A stretch of 5,413 nucleotides of DNA from Fimbriimonadales bacterium. GTDB lineage: Bacteria > Armatimonadota > Fimbriimonadia > Fimbriimonadales > GBS-DC. Positions 1 through 5,413 of this stretch are shown here, one piece after another. The notes under the pieces were generated by a model. The model searched no databases. It had not been told where the DNA came from and was given only the letters and a program-made list of their open reading frames with translations. Numbering within the stretch: position 1 is the first letter of the stretch; each line of letters starts with the position of its first letter. Made by a program: the position numbers and the translations under genes. The DNA lies in contig JAOAFW010000367.1 in the NCBI GenBank assembly GCA_026416065.1, positions 1 through 5,413 of the forward strand. Direction: 5' to 3'.

Positions 1-843
1 GGCTTTGAGTGCGTTGCGCAGTAGTTGCTCCTCCAGAGCAGGTCGCTCCTCGCCCAGCCCCGAATGGTAGTAGCGCACTGGTAGCCCACGTGCGGTCAGG
101 AACTGCGCGACGATTTCGCTGGAGTGGCGCGTGGCGGTGTAAATCAGCCCGCTGCCAGGCAGGGTTTGCAGTAGGTGCGCCAGCCACGCGAGTTTATGCG
201 CCTCGCTTTCGGTGGCAATCACGCGCAGGCACAGGTTGGGGCGCATCAGCCTGCCGCGCAGCAGGTGGAACGGCTCGCCGATTTGCGTCCGCACATCCGC
301 CTCCACGCGCGGGGTGGCAGTGGCGGTCACGGCGACCACAGGCACTTCGCGCGGCAGTAGGCGCACAAGATTCACAATCCGCCGATATTCGGGTCGGAAG
401 TCGTGCCCCCACATCGACACGCAGTGCGCCTCGTCAATCACCACCGCGCGGATGGGCAGTCGGCTCTGGTACTCCTGCCACAGGGGGTTCTGCAGGCGTT
501 CAGGCGCGATGTAGAGCAAGTCCAGCTCGCCCCGCGCGGCGCGCTCTAAGGCGAGGCGTTGCGCCTCCTCGTCCATATCGGAGTTCACGGTCTCTGCGCG
601 CAGTCCGAACCGCTCGTTCGCTTGGCGCACCTGGTCACGCATCAGGGCGCGCAGGGGCGAGAAGACCAGCGTCAGCCCCTTCAGCGCGGCAATCATCTGG
701 TACACAAGGCTCTTGCCCCAGCCTGTGGGCTGCACCAGCAGCACGCGCTTGCCCTCCAGCGCGGCGCGAATCGCCTCCTCCTGCCCCTCACGAAAGGCGG
801 GGAAGCCAAAGCGCGTGCGCAACAGCCCCAGCAGATCGTGCAT
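1..843 (-). CDS. RecQ-family ATP-dependent DNA helicase, N-terminal part (3' end outside window)
   Basis: This is a superfamily 2 3'-5' DNA helicase, which unwinds DNA in recombination and repair. Reading minus from the ATG at 843-841 gives 281 codons with no stop before the window edge. Motifs in order: motif 0 around F17-Q21 (FREGQ); Walker A at 38-45 (QPTGWGKS); motif Ia at 62-72 (SPLRALMRDQV); Ib at 111-117 (YIAPERL); motif II DEAH at 137-140, followed by the RecQ aromatic-rich loop at 143-153 (SMWGHDFRPEY); motif III at 173-177 (TATAT). The start of RecA-like domain 2 follows, at about 230-262. Any zinc-binding, RQC or HRDC domains would lie in the missing part. Two substitutions differ from E. 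coli RecQ: W42 in Walker A and M144 in the aromatic loop, which suggests a RecQ-like subfamily rather than classical RecQ. The start is chosen because motif 0 falls at the usual distance from it; no strong Shine-Dalgarno precedes it. The gene is divergent from motA. The family call is sure; the exact subfamily is not. Confidence 0.95.
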   Translation of the reverse strand, partial: MHDLLGLLRTRFGFPAFREGQEEAIRAALEGKRVLLVQPTGWGKSLVYQMIAALKGLTLVFSPLRALMRDQVRQANERFGLRAETVNSDMDEEAQRLALERAARGELDLLYIAPERLQNPLWQEYQSRLPIRAVVIDEAHCVSMWGHDFRPEYRRIVNLVRLLPREVPVVAVTATATPRVEADVRTQIGEPFHLLRGRLMRPNLCLRVIATESEAHKLAWLAHLLQTLPGSGLIYTATRHSSEIVAQFLTARGLPVRYYHSGLGEERPALEEQLLRNALKA

Positions 844-864
844 GATGTCTTGCGAAATTTTACC

Positions 865-872
865 CCCGATAT
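865..872 (+). promoter_or_regulatory. Candidate sigma-28 (FliA/SigD) -10 element upstream of motA
   Basis: The octamer CCCGATAT contains CCGATAT, the core of the flagellar sigma factor -10 element (GCCGATAA in enterics, CCGATAT in Bacillus SigD). It would start transcription near 879-880, just before the motA Shine-Dalgarno at 888-892, so geometry fits. Against it, no TAAA-type -35 is found at the expected 14-16 bp spacing; the AAATTTT at 855-861 is too close. The call rests on a short match and on motAB being a late flagellar operon in many bacteria. Confidence 0.35.
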
Positions 873-887
873 GGAATAACCCCCACC

Positions 888-892
888 GGAGG
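888..892 (+). promoter_or_regulatory. Ribosome binding site of motA
   Basis: GGAGG lies 13 bases before the ATG at 906. The spacing is longer than the usual 5-9 bases, but no in-frame start codon lies closer, and the protein beginning at 906 aligns from its first residues with known MotA N-termini. Confidence 0.55.
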
Positions 893-905
893 CGTTTCGG
901 GCGGC

Positions 906-1778
906 ATGACCACGATTATCGGCTTTATCATTGTGTTCGGCGCGGTGTTCGGCGGGTTTATCATGCACGGGGGTAAAATCGCCGCGCTGATCCAGATTTC
1001 GGAGTTTGTTATCATCGGCGGCGCAGGGTTGGGTGCGCTGGTAGCGTCGAACCCGCCCAGCGTCATCTCAGCCATCATCAAAAGCGTCATGGGGCTGATG
1101 AAAGGCAGTCCCTATAGCAAAAAAGAGACCTTTTTGGAATTGTTGCAAGCCCTGTTCGCCCTGTTCACGCTTGCCCGAAAAGAGGGACTGCTCGCACTGG
1201 AGCAGCATGTGGAAAAGCCGCAGGAAAGCTCTCTGTTTCAACAGTATCCCTTCCTGCTGAGCAATCATCACGCGCTCGATTTCCTGTGCGATACGATGAA
1301 GGTCGTGCTAACCGGCGCGGTGGGTGCGTTCGAGTTAGCCGAGCTGACTGAAACAGACCTCGAGAAACACCACGAAGAGGTGATGCGTCCCTCGCACGCG
1401 ATGAGCAAAATCGGCGACGCGATGCCCGGCTTCGGAATCGTGGCGGCGGTGTTAGGTGTCGTGATCACGATGGGCTACCTGGATCAGGGACCCGAGACGA
1501 TTGGGCATAAGGTCGCTGCAGCATTGGTGGGAACTTTCTTAGGCGTGTTGCTGGCGTACGGTGTGTTCCAGCCACTTGCCGCCTCTCTGGAGCATAATGC
1601 CCATGCAGAAGCGCAGTACTACCAGTGTATTCGTCAGGCATTGATTGCATTCGCGCGAGGCGATGCACCGTTGACCTGTATTGAGTTCGCGCGACGCAGT
1701 ATCGAACCGCATGTACGTCCAGGCTTCCAGGAGATGGAGGAGGCGGTGAAGGGCGGTGGCTCAGCGCAGGCGGCGTAG
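906..1778 (+). CDS. motA: Flagellar motor stator protein MotA
   Basis: MotA is the inner-membrane stator subunit. With MotB it forms an ion channel whose conformational cycle pushes on the FliG rotor ring. The 290-residue product matches the E. coli-type MotA length (295). Hydrophobic segments appear at about 1-20 and 31-49, then a cytoplasmic domain at about 60-165, then two more membrane helices at about 170-190 and 203-225. Key residues are in place: R91 and E99 in the cytoplasmic loop (E. coli R90 and E98, which pair with FliG charges), P174 in GDAMPGFG and P223 in FQPLA (E. coli P173 and P222, needed for coupling ion flow to torque). The N-terminal pattern with VFGGFIMHGG is typical. The ORF ends in tandem stops TAG TGA, and motB begins 11 bp further on. 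Ion specificity is not certain, although the likeness to E. coli MotA favours protons. Confidence 0.97.
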   Translation: MTTIIGFIIVFGAVFGGFIMHGGKIAALIQISEFVIIGGAGLGALVASNPPSVISAIIKSVMGLMKGSPYSKKETFLELLQALFALFTLARKEGLLALEQHVEKPQESSLFQQYPFLLSNHHALDFLCDTMKVVLTGAVGAFELAELTETDLEKHHEEVMRPSHAMSKIGDAMPGFGIVAAVLGVVITMGYLDQGPETIGHKVAAALVGTFLGVLLAYGVFQPLAASLEHNAHAEAQYYQCIRQALIAFARGDAPLTCIEFARRSIEPHVRPGFQEMEEAVKGGGSAQAA

Positions 1779-1779
1779 T

Positions 1780-1787
1780 GAGGTGAG
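1780..1787 (+). promoter_or_regulatory. Ribosome binding site of motB
   Basis: GAGGTGAG lies immediately before the ATG at 1790, inside the 11 bp between motA and motB. It matches the extended anti-16S sequence (GAGGTGA) and overlaps the second of motA's tandem stops, which fits translational coupling of the two stator subunits. Confidence 0.7.
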
Positions 1788-1789
1788 CG

Positions 1790-2620
1790 ATGGCGAAAGA
1801 GGGCGGCGGCGAGATCCGAATCGTTAAGAAAAAAGGCGGCGGACACGGGCATCACGGCGGTGCGTGGAAAGTCGCCTACGCTGATTTCGTGACGGCGATG
1901 ATGGCGTTCTTTATGGTCATGTGGCTGATCGGAATGGATGCCAAAACCCGGTCTGCCATCGCTGCCTACTTCCGCGACCCTGTTGGGTTCATGCAGGCGG
2001 TACGCGCTAAAAGTGAAGCGGTGTTCACCATCAACGAAACCGTTCCACCCGGTGGCAAAAACACACCCAATATGCCTCGCGCTGCTAAAGATAGCAAAAC
2101 CGTCCTCAAGAAGGATCGCGAGACCGAAAAACGGGATCTGGAAGAGTTCAAAAAGTATGTAGAAACCGCGCTCTCTAACATTCCGGAACTATCGCGTCTC
2201 AAAGAGCATGTAAAAATCGAGTTTGTGAAGGAAGGCTTACGCATTGAACTGCTGGAAGGAAAGCAGCCGGTATTTTTCCAGACGGGCAGCGCGACCGTGA
2301 CGCCCGCCGCGCGCCAGCTCCTTGGTATCATTGCTCAGAAGGTGAGCAAGCTGGACAACCGCGTGATAGTGGAGGGACACACGGATGCCCAGCCCTATCG
2401 CTACGGGGGCGGTTATTCGAACTGGGAACTGTCAGCAGACCGGGCTAACGCCGCCCGACGGCTGCTGGAAGCCTCTGGTTTGTGGAAAGGGCAGGTTGCC
2501 GAAGTGCGTGGCTACGCCGACACCCGCCTGCGTAATCCGCAGGACCCGTTCCACTTCTCCAACCGGCGCGTGTCGCTACTCATACCCTATGCCTCGGAAG
2601 AACCAAAAAGCAAGGAGTAG
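1790..2620 (+). CDS. motB: Flagellar motor stator protein MotB
   Basis: MotB is the partner of MotA. Its single membrane helix carries the ion-binding aspartate, and its periplasmic OmpA-like domain anchors the stator to peptidoglycan. The 276-residue product has a basic, Gly/His-rich cytoplasmic tail (about 1-24), then the signature AWKVAYADF with the ion-binding D32 at the start of the helix (about 28-48). A plug-like amphipathic stretch follows at about 54-67 (AIAAYFRDP resembles the E. coli plug), then a charged linker (about 85-125). The OmpA-like peptidoglycan-binding domain covers about 140-268, with GHTDAQPY at 196-203, ELSADRANAARR at 213-224 and NRRVSLLI at 258-265. It is shorter than E. 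coli MotB (308) at the C-terminus. It forms an operon with motA. The stop codon is one base from that of the convergent FAH gene, leaving no space for a separate terminator. Confidence 0.97.
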   Translation: MAKEGGGEIRIVKKKGGGHGHHGGAWKVAYADFVTAMMAFFMVMWLIGMDAKTRSAIAAYFRDPVGFMQAVRAKSEAVFTINETVPPGGKNTPNMPRAAKDSKTVLKKDRETEKRDLEEFKKYVETALSNIPELSRLKEHVKIEFVKEGLRIELLEGKQPVFFQTGSATVTPAARQLLGIIAQKVSKLDNRVIVEGHTDAQPYRYGGGYSNWELSADRANAARRLLEASGLWKGQVAEVRGYADTRLRNPQDPFHFSNRRVSLLIPYASEEPKSKE

Positions 2621-2621
2621 C

Positions 2622-3515
2622 TCATTCCACGGTGTTCCTGAGTAGTCCAATCCCTTCCGCTTCCAGTTCGACGACATCGCCGTGTTGGAGCCATGGGTAG
2701 GTTCCGTCGGGATACTCCAGCAGGCAGCCACCGCCGACGGTGCCCGAGCCGATGACATCCCCCACCTGTAAGCGCGTGTTGCGCGAGGCGTGAGCGATGA
2801 TTTCAGCGAATGTCCAGTACATTTCGCCTGCGTTGGCGCGGGTAATCTCCTGACCGTTCACGCGTGCAGCAAGGCGCATATCCCAGCGACTGCCGTGGTC
2901 AGGGTCGGGACTGCGCCATCCGTCTAACTCGTCAGGCGTGACGACCCAAGGCCCCAGCGATGTGGCGAAGTCTTTGCCCTTAGCGGGTCCCAGCCCGATG
3001 CTCATCTCGCGCAGCTGGATGTCGCGTGCGCTCCAATCGTTCATTAGCGTAAAGCCTGCAATTGCCGCCTCCGCCTCCTGTAGGTTGAAATCGCCTCCCG
3101 CGCGCCCAATAATCACCGCCAGTTCCAGCTCGAAGTCCAGCGCGTTTGTGTCGGGCGGTTTGCGCACAGGTTGATTGTGTCCAACCAGACAGGCAGGGTT
3201 AGAAAAATAGAAGGCGGGGAACTGGTACCAGGCTTCAGGGGGCGCGTCGTAGCCACGTTTGCGCCGTGCGTTGCGCACATGCGCCTCAAACGCATAAAAA
3301 TCGCGCACGCTGGGCGGTATCAGAATCGGCGGGCAGAAGATGGCGGGTTCTACAAGCTCGCCCAGCTGAGCAAGGTGCGCCATCTGCTCTGATTCCGTCA
3401 GGCGCAGCCAGTCCAGAAAGTCGCGGCAGCCCACGACGCGCCGCCATACGCCCTCTTGCCAGAGTACTAAACACGGCAGGGCGTCAGGGGCAGGTTGCAC
3501 CGTTGCAAAGCGCAT
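2622..3515 (-). CDS. Fumarylacetoacetate hydrolase (FAH) family protein
   Basis: This is a metal-dependent hydrolase or decarboxylase of the FAH fold, a family that cleaves C-C bonds in 3-oxo/acylpyruvate-type acids, as in tyrosine catabolism. The 297-residue product has the FAH core at about 65-295. By comparison with mouse FAH as I remember it, the metal ligands are D72 (RDFY), E129 and E131 (FELEL) and D160 (MNDWSARDIQ). The catalytic histidine is H79 (EAHVR). Further matches are K181 and T185 (KGKDFATS) and E267 after GSGTVGGG. With every key residue present, an active enzyme is likely. It is much shorter than full FAH (about 420), as expected for family members with a reduced N-terminal domain. 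The ATG is two bases after the greA stop and lacks a strong Shine-Dalgarno, so translation probably depends on coupling to greA. The substrate cannot be told from sequence: fumarylacetoacetate, acylpyruvate and 2-oxo-hept-3-ene-dioate-type acids are all possible. Confidence 0.94.
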   Translation of the reverse strand: MRFATVQPAPDALPCLVLWQEGVWRRVVGCRDFLDWLRLTESEQMAHLAQLGELVEPAIFCPPILIPPSVRDFYAFEAHVRNARRKRGYDAPPEAWYQFPAFYFSNPACLVGHNQPVRKPPDTNALDFELELAVIIGRAGGDFNLQEAEAAIAGFTLMNDWSARDIQLREMSIGLGPAKGKDFATSLGPWVVTPDELDGWRSPDPDHGSRWDMRLAARVNGQEITRANAGEMYWTFAEIIAHASRNTRLQVGDVIGSGTVGGGCLLEYPDGTYPWLQHGDVVELEAEGIGLLRNTVE

Positions 3516-3517
3516 CG

Positions 3518-4006
3518 TTACTTGCTGATTTCCAGTATGCGGAAGTGCGCATTCCCCTTCGGCAGGTGGACGCTGACCTCGTCGCCCACCTTGTAGCCAA
3601 TCAATGCGCTGGCGATGGGGGCTTGATAGGATAGTTTGTGATGTTCGGGATCGGCTTCCGTTGCGCCGACGATTCGGAATTCGCGCTGCTCACCCGTGTT
3701 TACATCCTGAATTTTCACATAGGAGCCAATCCCAACATAGTCCGTTGGGATGTCTTGCTCGCGCACAATCGTCGCGCTCTGCAAAATCGCGCGGATCTCC
3801 TGAATACGCGATTCGACATACGCCTGATCATTCTTGAGGCTTTCCAGCTCCGTATCTTCCGCGCTGAACTCCCCGTGTTCTTTATGGGCGCGGAACGCCT
3901 CGGCAATGCGCATGCGCTCGACCGTTTGCAAGCGGCGCAACTCCGATTCCAGATGCTTGAAGCCTTCCTCCGTCAGATAGATTCGATCGGGTTCAAATTG
4001 CGTCAT
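3518..4006 (-). CDS. greA: GreA/GreB-family transcript cleavage factor
   Basis: Gre factors enter the RNA polymerase secondary channel and stimulate cleavage of backtracked RNA through acidic residues at the tip of an N-terminal coiled coil. The 162-residue product (E. coli GreA is 158) has the coiled-coil domain at about 9-80 (starting IYLTEEGFKHLESEL) and the FKBP-like C-terminal domain at about 88-161, with FRIVGATEAD, APIASALIG, and a closing FRILEI. The tip differs from the E. coli G-D-L-x-E-N pattern: here it reads GEFSAEDTELE (45-55), so D41 aligns with E46 and E44 aligns with A49, with acidic E50, D51 and E53 next to it. A one-residue insertion follows. The strong Shine-Dalgarno at 4014-4020 supports the start. 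It is immediately followed by the FAH gene. Family membership is sure; whether it acts as a classical GreA or as a Gre-like regulator is open. Confidence 0.92.
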   Translation of the reverse strand: MTQFEPDRIYLTEEGFKHLESELRRLQTVERMRIAEAFRAHKEHGEFSAEDTELESLKNDQAYVESRIQEIRAILQSATIVREQDIPTDYVGIGSYVKIQDVNTGEQREFRIVGATEADPEHHKLSYQAPIASALIGYKVGDEVSVHLPKGNAHFRILEISK

Positions 4007-4145
4007 TGCGGATCCTCCTCAAAGCTCTAGGGTGGTTCGTTTTTATGGCTAATACGCAAATTGTTCCATAAATGTTCCCCTGTAGGGCTGTTATTGTTCG
4101 GAGCGTGTCGTGCAATTCCTGCATCGATAGCCTAACTGACGCGCC
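4007..4145 (-). promoter_or_regulatory. Intergenic region upstream of greA
   Basis: These 139 bp separate the SPL-like stop codon from greA. The stretch is more AT-rich around 4040-4076 than its surroundings, and a greA promoter would be expected there. I found no convincing -35/-10 pair and no GC stem followed by a T run that would terminate the upstream gene, so read-through from it is possible. TGTTCC occurs twice in direct orientation (4062-4067 and 4073-4078) with an 11 bp period. This may be a binding site or chance. Confidence 0.3.
4014..4020 (-). promoter_or_regulatory. Ribosome binding site of greA
   Basis: GAGGAGG on the minus strand lies 7 bases before the ATG at 4006-4004. This is the strongest Shine-Dalgarno in the window and fixes the greA start. 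Confidence 0.85.
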
Positions 4146-5386
4146 TTAGTCATACAGTGCGTCCAGATACCGCCTTAGCACTTCGTCTATCACGCCGCGA
4201 AACGGCAACGAGTTCGCCATCCCGTAAATAGGTGCCATCTCGCCTTTCTCGTCGGGGTGCGCCTTGACATAGTCGACCGCGTCGCGCAGGTCGCTCAGGA
4301 ACGCCTCCGCGACCCCCGGCTGCGCATGGCGGATTGTGACGGCTAAATGCAATCCGGGCGGACGCTGCAACGCCGTGAGCCGCCAGCCCCGCGCCGTGAG
4401 CTGGTCTAATACCTGGTAGATGTTCAGTTTCTCTTGCGCGCTGGTGAACGCCACCAGGAACAGCGGCTCGCCCATCAGCTTGAGTTCAGGCATCTGCTCG
4501 ATGCCTTTGCGAATCTGCTTGGCGGTCTCCATAATCTGGCGGGCGCACTCCAGATAGCCCTGTTTGCCGATAGAGACCATCGCTGCCCAGCCCGCGACGC
4601 TCAGCGCGCCGGGGCGACTGCCCGGCAGCGTCGGCGAAGCGTACAGCCCACCCTGCCACTCCGTCGCCGTGAAGTATTGATAACGCCGCAAATTGCGCCC
4701 GCGATACAGCACTACCGACAACCCTTTGGGCGTGTAGCCGTACTTGTGCGGGTCTACCGAAATGGAGGTCACGCCATCCACGCGGAAATCCCACGGCGTC
4801 ACAGGATAGCCCAGCATTTCAATAAACGGCAGGATGAATCCACCCAGACAGGCGTCCACATGCATGCCGATTCCGTACTGCTTCGCCATCTGCGCAATCT
4901 GGGGGATAGGGTCAATCACGCCGTGGGGGTAGCCGGGCGCGGAGCCGACGAGGGCGATTGTCTGGCGTGTAATCGCCTTCTGCATCGCCTCCAGATTCGC
5001 CTTGAAGTCGTCGCCGACGGGCGTGCGGATGATCTTGATACAAAACAGGTGTGCCGCCTTGTCGAACGCGGGGTGCGCGGTTTCAGGCGCGACGACTTCG
5101 GGTTCGCTAATCCCTTTCTCAGCGTGTGCCCAGTCGCGATAAGTTTTCATCGCAAGCAGGATGCTCTCCGTGCCGCCCGAAGTCGTTGTGCCCACGACCT
5201 GCTGCTGAGGGTCGTCTATAGCAGGAGCGTGGAGCAAGCTCGCCGTCATCCGCACAATTTCCGCCTCGAACTTAATCGTGCTGGGGAACAGGTCGGCGTG
5301 CAGGGGGTTGCTTTGCGAGTGGAGCGCGTAGACATGGCTCAGGAACGCGCTATGTTCTTCGTCGCCGTGGTACACTGTGCCCGATA
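4146..5386 (-). CDS. Sphingosine-1-phosphate lyase-like PLP-dependent enzyme, 5'-truncated
   Basis: This belongs to the group II PLP decarboxylase fold, closest to sphingosine-1-phosphate lyase (SPL), which splits phosphorylated long-chain bases into phosphoethanolamine and a fatty aldehyde. Residues are counted from the GTG at 5375-5373. Visible motifs: VYHGDE (1-6), NPLHADLFP (23-31), the phosphate-binding TSGGTES (65-71), HVDACLGGF (172-180, D174 to the PLP nitrogen), DPHKYGYTPKG (208-218, Schiff-base lysine K211), YASPTLPGSRPG (245-256) and APIYGMA (381-387). They match human SPL nearly motif for motif, from memory. Y2, H26, H101, K217 and Y384 match the active-site Y105, H129, H201, K317 and Y482 that I recall for Symbiobacterium SPL. 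The GTG is not the true start: codons before it (S-G-T) continue the family motif SGxVYxGDE. The N-terminus lies beyond the contig end, and the reading frame is artificial past 5386. A related PLP decarboxylase with another substrate cannot be excluded. Confidence 0.9.
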
Positions 5387-5413
5387 CTGTCTCTTATACA
5401 CATCTGACGCTGC
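5387..5413 (+). other. Nextera/Tn5 sequencing adapter (non-genomic)
   Basis: Bases 5387-5405 read CTGTCTCTTATACACATCT, the exact reverse complement of the 19 bp Tn5 mosaic end used in Nextera libraries. They are followed directly by GACGCTGC (5406-5413), the first bases of the read-1 (i5 side) adapter tail. Native Tn5/IS50 would not be followed by that tail, so this is untrimmed adapter at a contig end. Genomic sequence ends at about 5386, and one base of ambiguity is possible at the junction. Confidence 0.97.

Larger units (their letters stand above)
844..905. promoter_or_regulatory. Divergent intergenic region between the recQ-like gene and motA
   Basis: These 62 bp lie between two divergent start codons and must hold the 5' signals of both genes unless promoters reach into the coding parts. 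On the minus strand, TAAAAT (862-857) matches 5 of 6 bases of a sigma-70 -10 box and lies 13 bases before the recQ-like ATG, but no good -35 box is seen 17 bp further upstream. On the plus strand, a sigma-28-like -10 element is present (separate entry). The promoter assignments are inference from sequence likeness. Confidence 0.35.

Noticed and set aside
9..845. A plus-strand open frame of 278 codons across the whole RecQ region
   Set aside because: Its product is a low-complexity Arg/Ala/Pro/Ser-rich sequence with no family likeness. The opposite strand encodes every RecQ motif in order. Long antisense frames are common in GC-rich coding DNA.
1835..1861. Gly/His-rich tail at the MotB N-terminus as a special metal-binding insertion
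   Set aside because: A short basic Gly/His-rich tail before AWKVAYADF is common in MotB proteins and needs no special explanation.
3638..4030. A plus-strand open frame of 130 codons opposite greA
   Set aside because: It lies wholly antisense to a gene with clear Gre-family sequence and its own strong ribosome site. The antisense product shows no recognisable domain and no Shine-Dalgarno.
4084..4123. Possible terminator after the SPL-like gene: the TGCA...TGCA inverted repeat at 4111-4123, and a CCCT/AGGG pairing just upstream of 4084
   Set aside because: The stems are only four to five base pairs, one loop would be too small, and no T run follows on the minus strand.
1..5386. A defence island, CRISPR array, phage or other new system
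   Set aside because: Every gene belongs to a known housekeeping or metabolic family. No repeats, integrases, transposases or toxin-antitoxin pairs are visible, and the RecQ-like gene has no defence neighbours in the part shown.
5387..5405. Tn5/IS50 mosaic end as evidence of a transposon
   Set aside because: The engineered mosaic end is followed immediately by Nextera adapter tail bases and the contig end, with no transposase or IS50 sequence. Library adapter explains it fully.

Overview
This is a 5.4 kb piece of a bacterial genome with moderately high GC (by eye about 55-60%). It sits at a contig end: the last 27 bases are not genomic but match the Illumina Nextera (Tn5) adapter. All six genes have recognisable families, and coding density is close to complete. 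The flagellar stator genes and the RecQ, Gre and FAH-family genes point to a motile, free-living bacterium. The phylum cannot be fixed from this window. The acidic tip of the Gre factor is closer to what I remember of Thermus GreA than of E. coli GreA, and the sphingosine-1-phosphate-lyase-like gene has a patchy bacterial distribution, so I would not assume Pseudomonadota.

Layout. Positions 1-843 (minus) hold the N-terminal 281 codons of a RecQ-family DNA helicase that runs off the left edge. A 62 bp divergent gap (844-905) separates it from motA (906-1778) and motB (1790-2620), a tight plus-strand pair encoding the flagellar stator. A sigma-28-like -10 element lies in that gap. motB converges with a minus-strand FAH-family hydrolase gene (2622-3515), with one base between the two stop codons. 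Upstream of the FAH gene, and two bases away, lies a greA-type gene (3518-4006, minus). A 139 bp gap (4007-4145) without a clear terminator or promoter leads back to a minus-strand PLP-dependent enzyme gene (4146-5386), closely similar to sphingosine-1-phosphate lyase and truncated at its 5' end by the contig edge and adapter.

How the genes work together. MotA and MotB form one machine, the ion-conducting stator. The minus-strand series SPL-like, greA, FAH may be co-transcribed, and greA-FAH almost certainly is, but no shared pathway is evident. RecQ is an independent DNA-repair function. I found no mobile element, CRISPR array, RNA gene or clearly new system. The points most worth a second look are the adapter read-through, the intact catalytic set of the S1P-lyase homologue, the non-canonical acidic tip of the Gre factor, the tryptophan in the RecQ Walker A motif, and the candidate sigma-28 element before motA.
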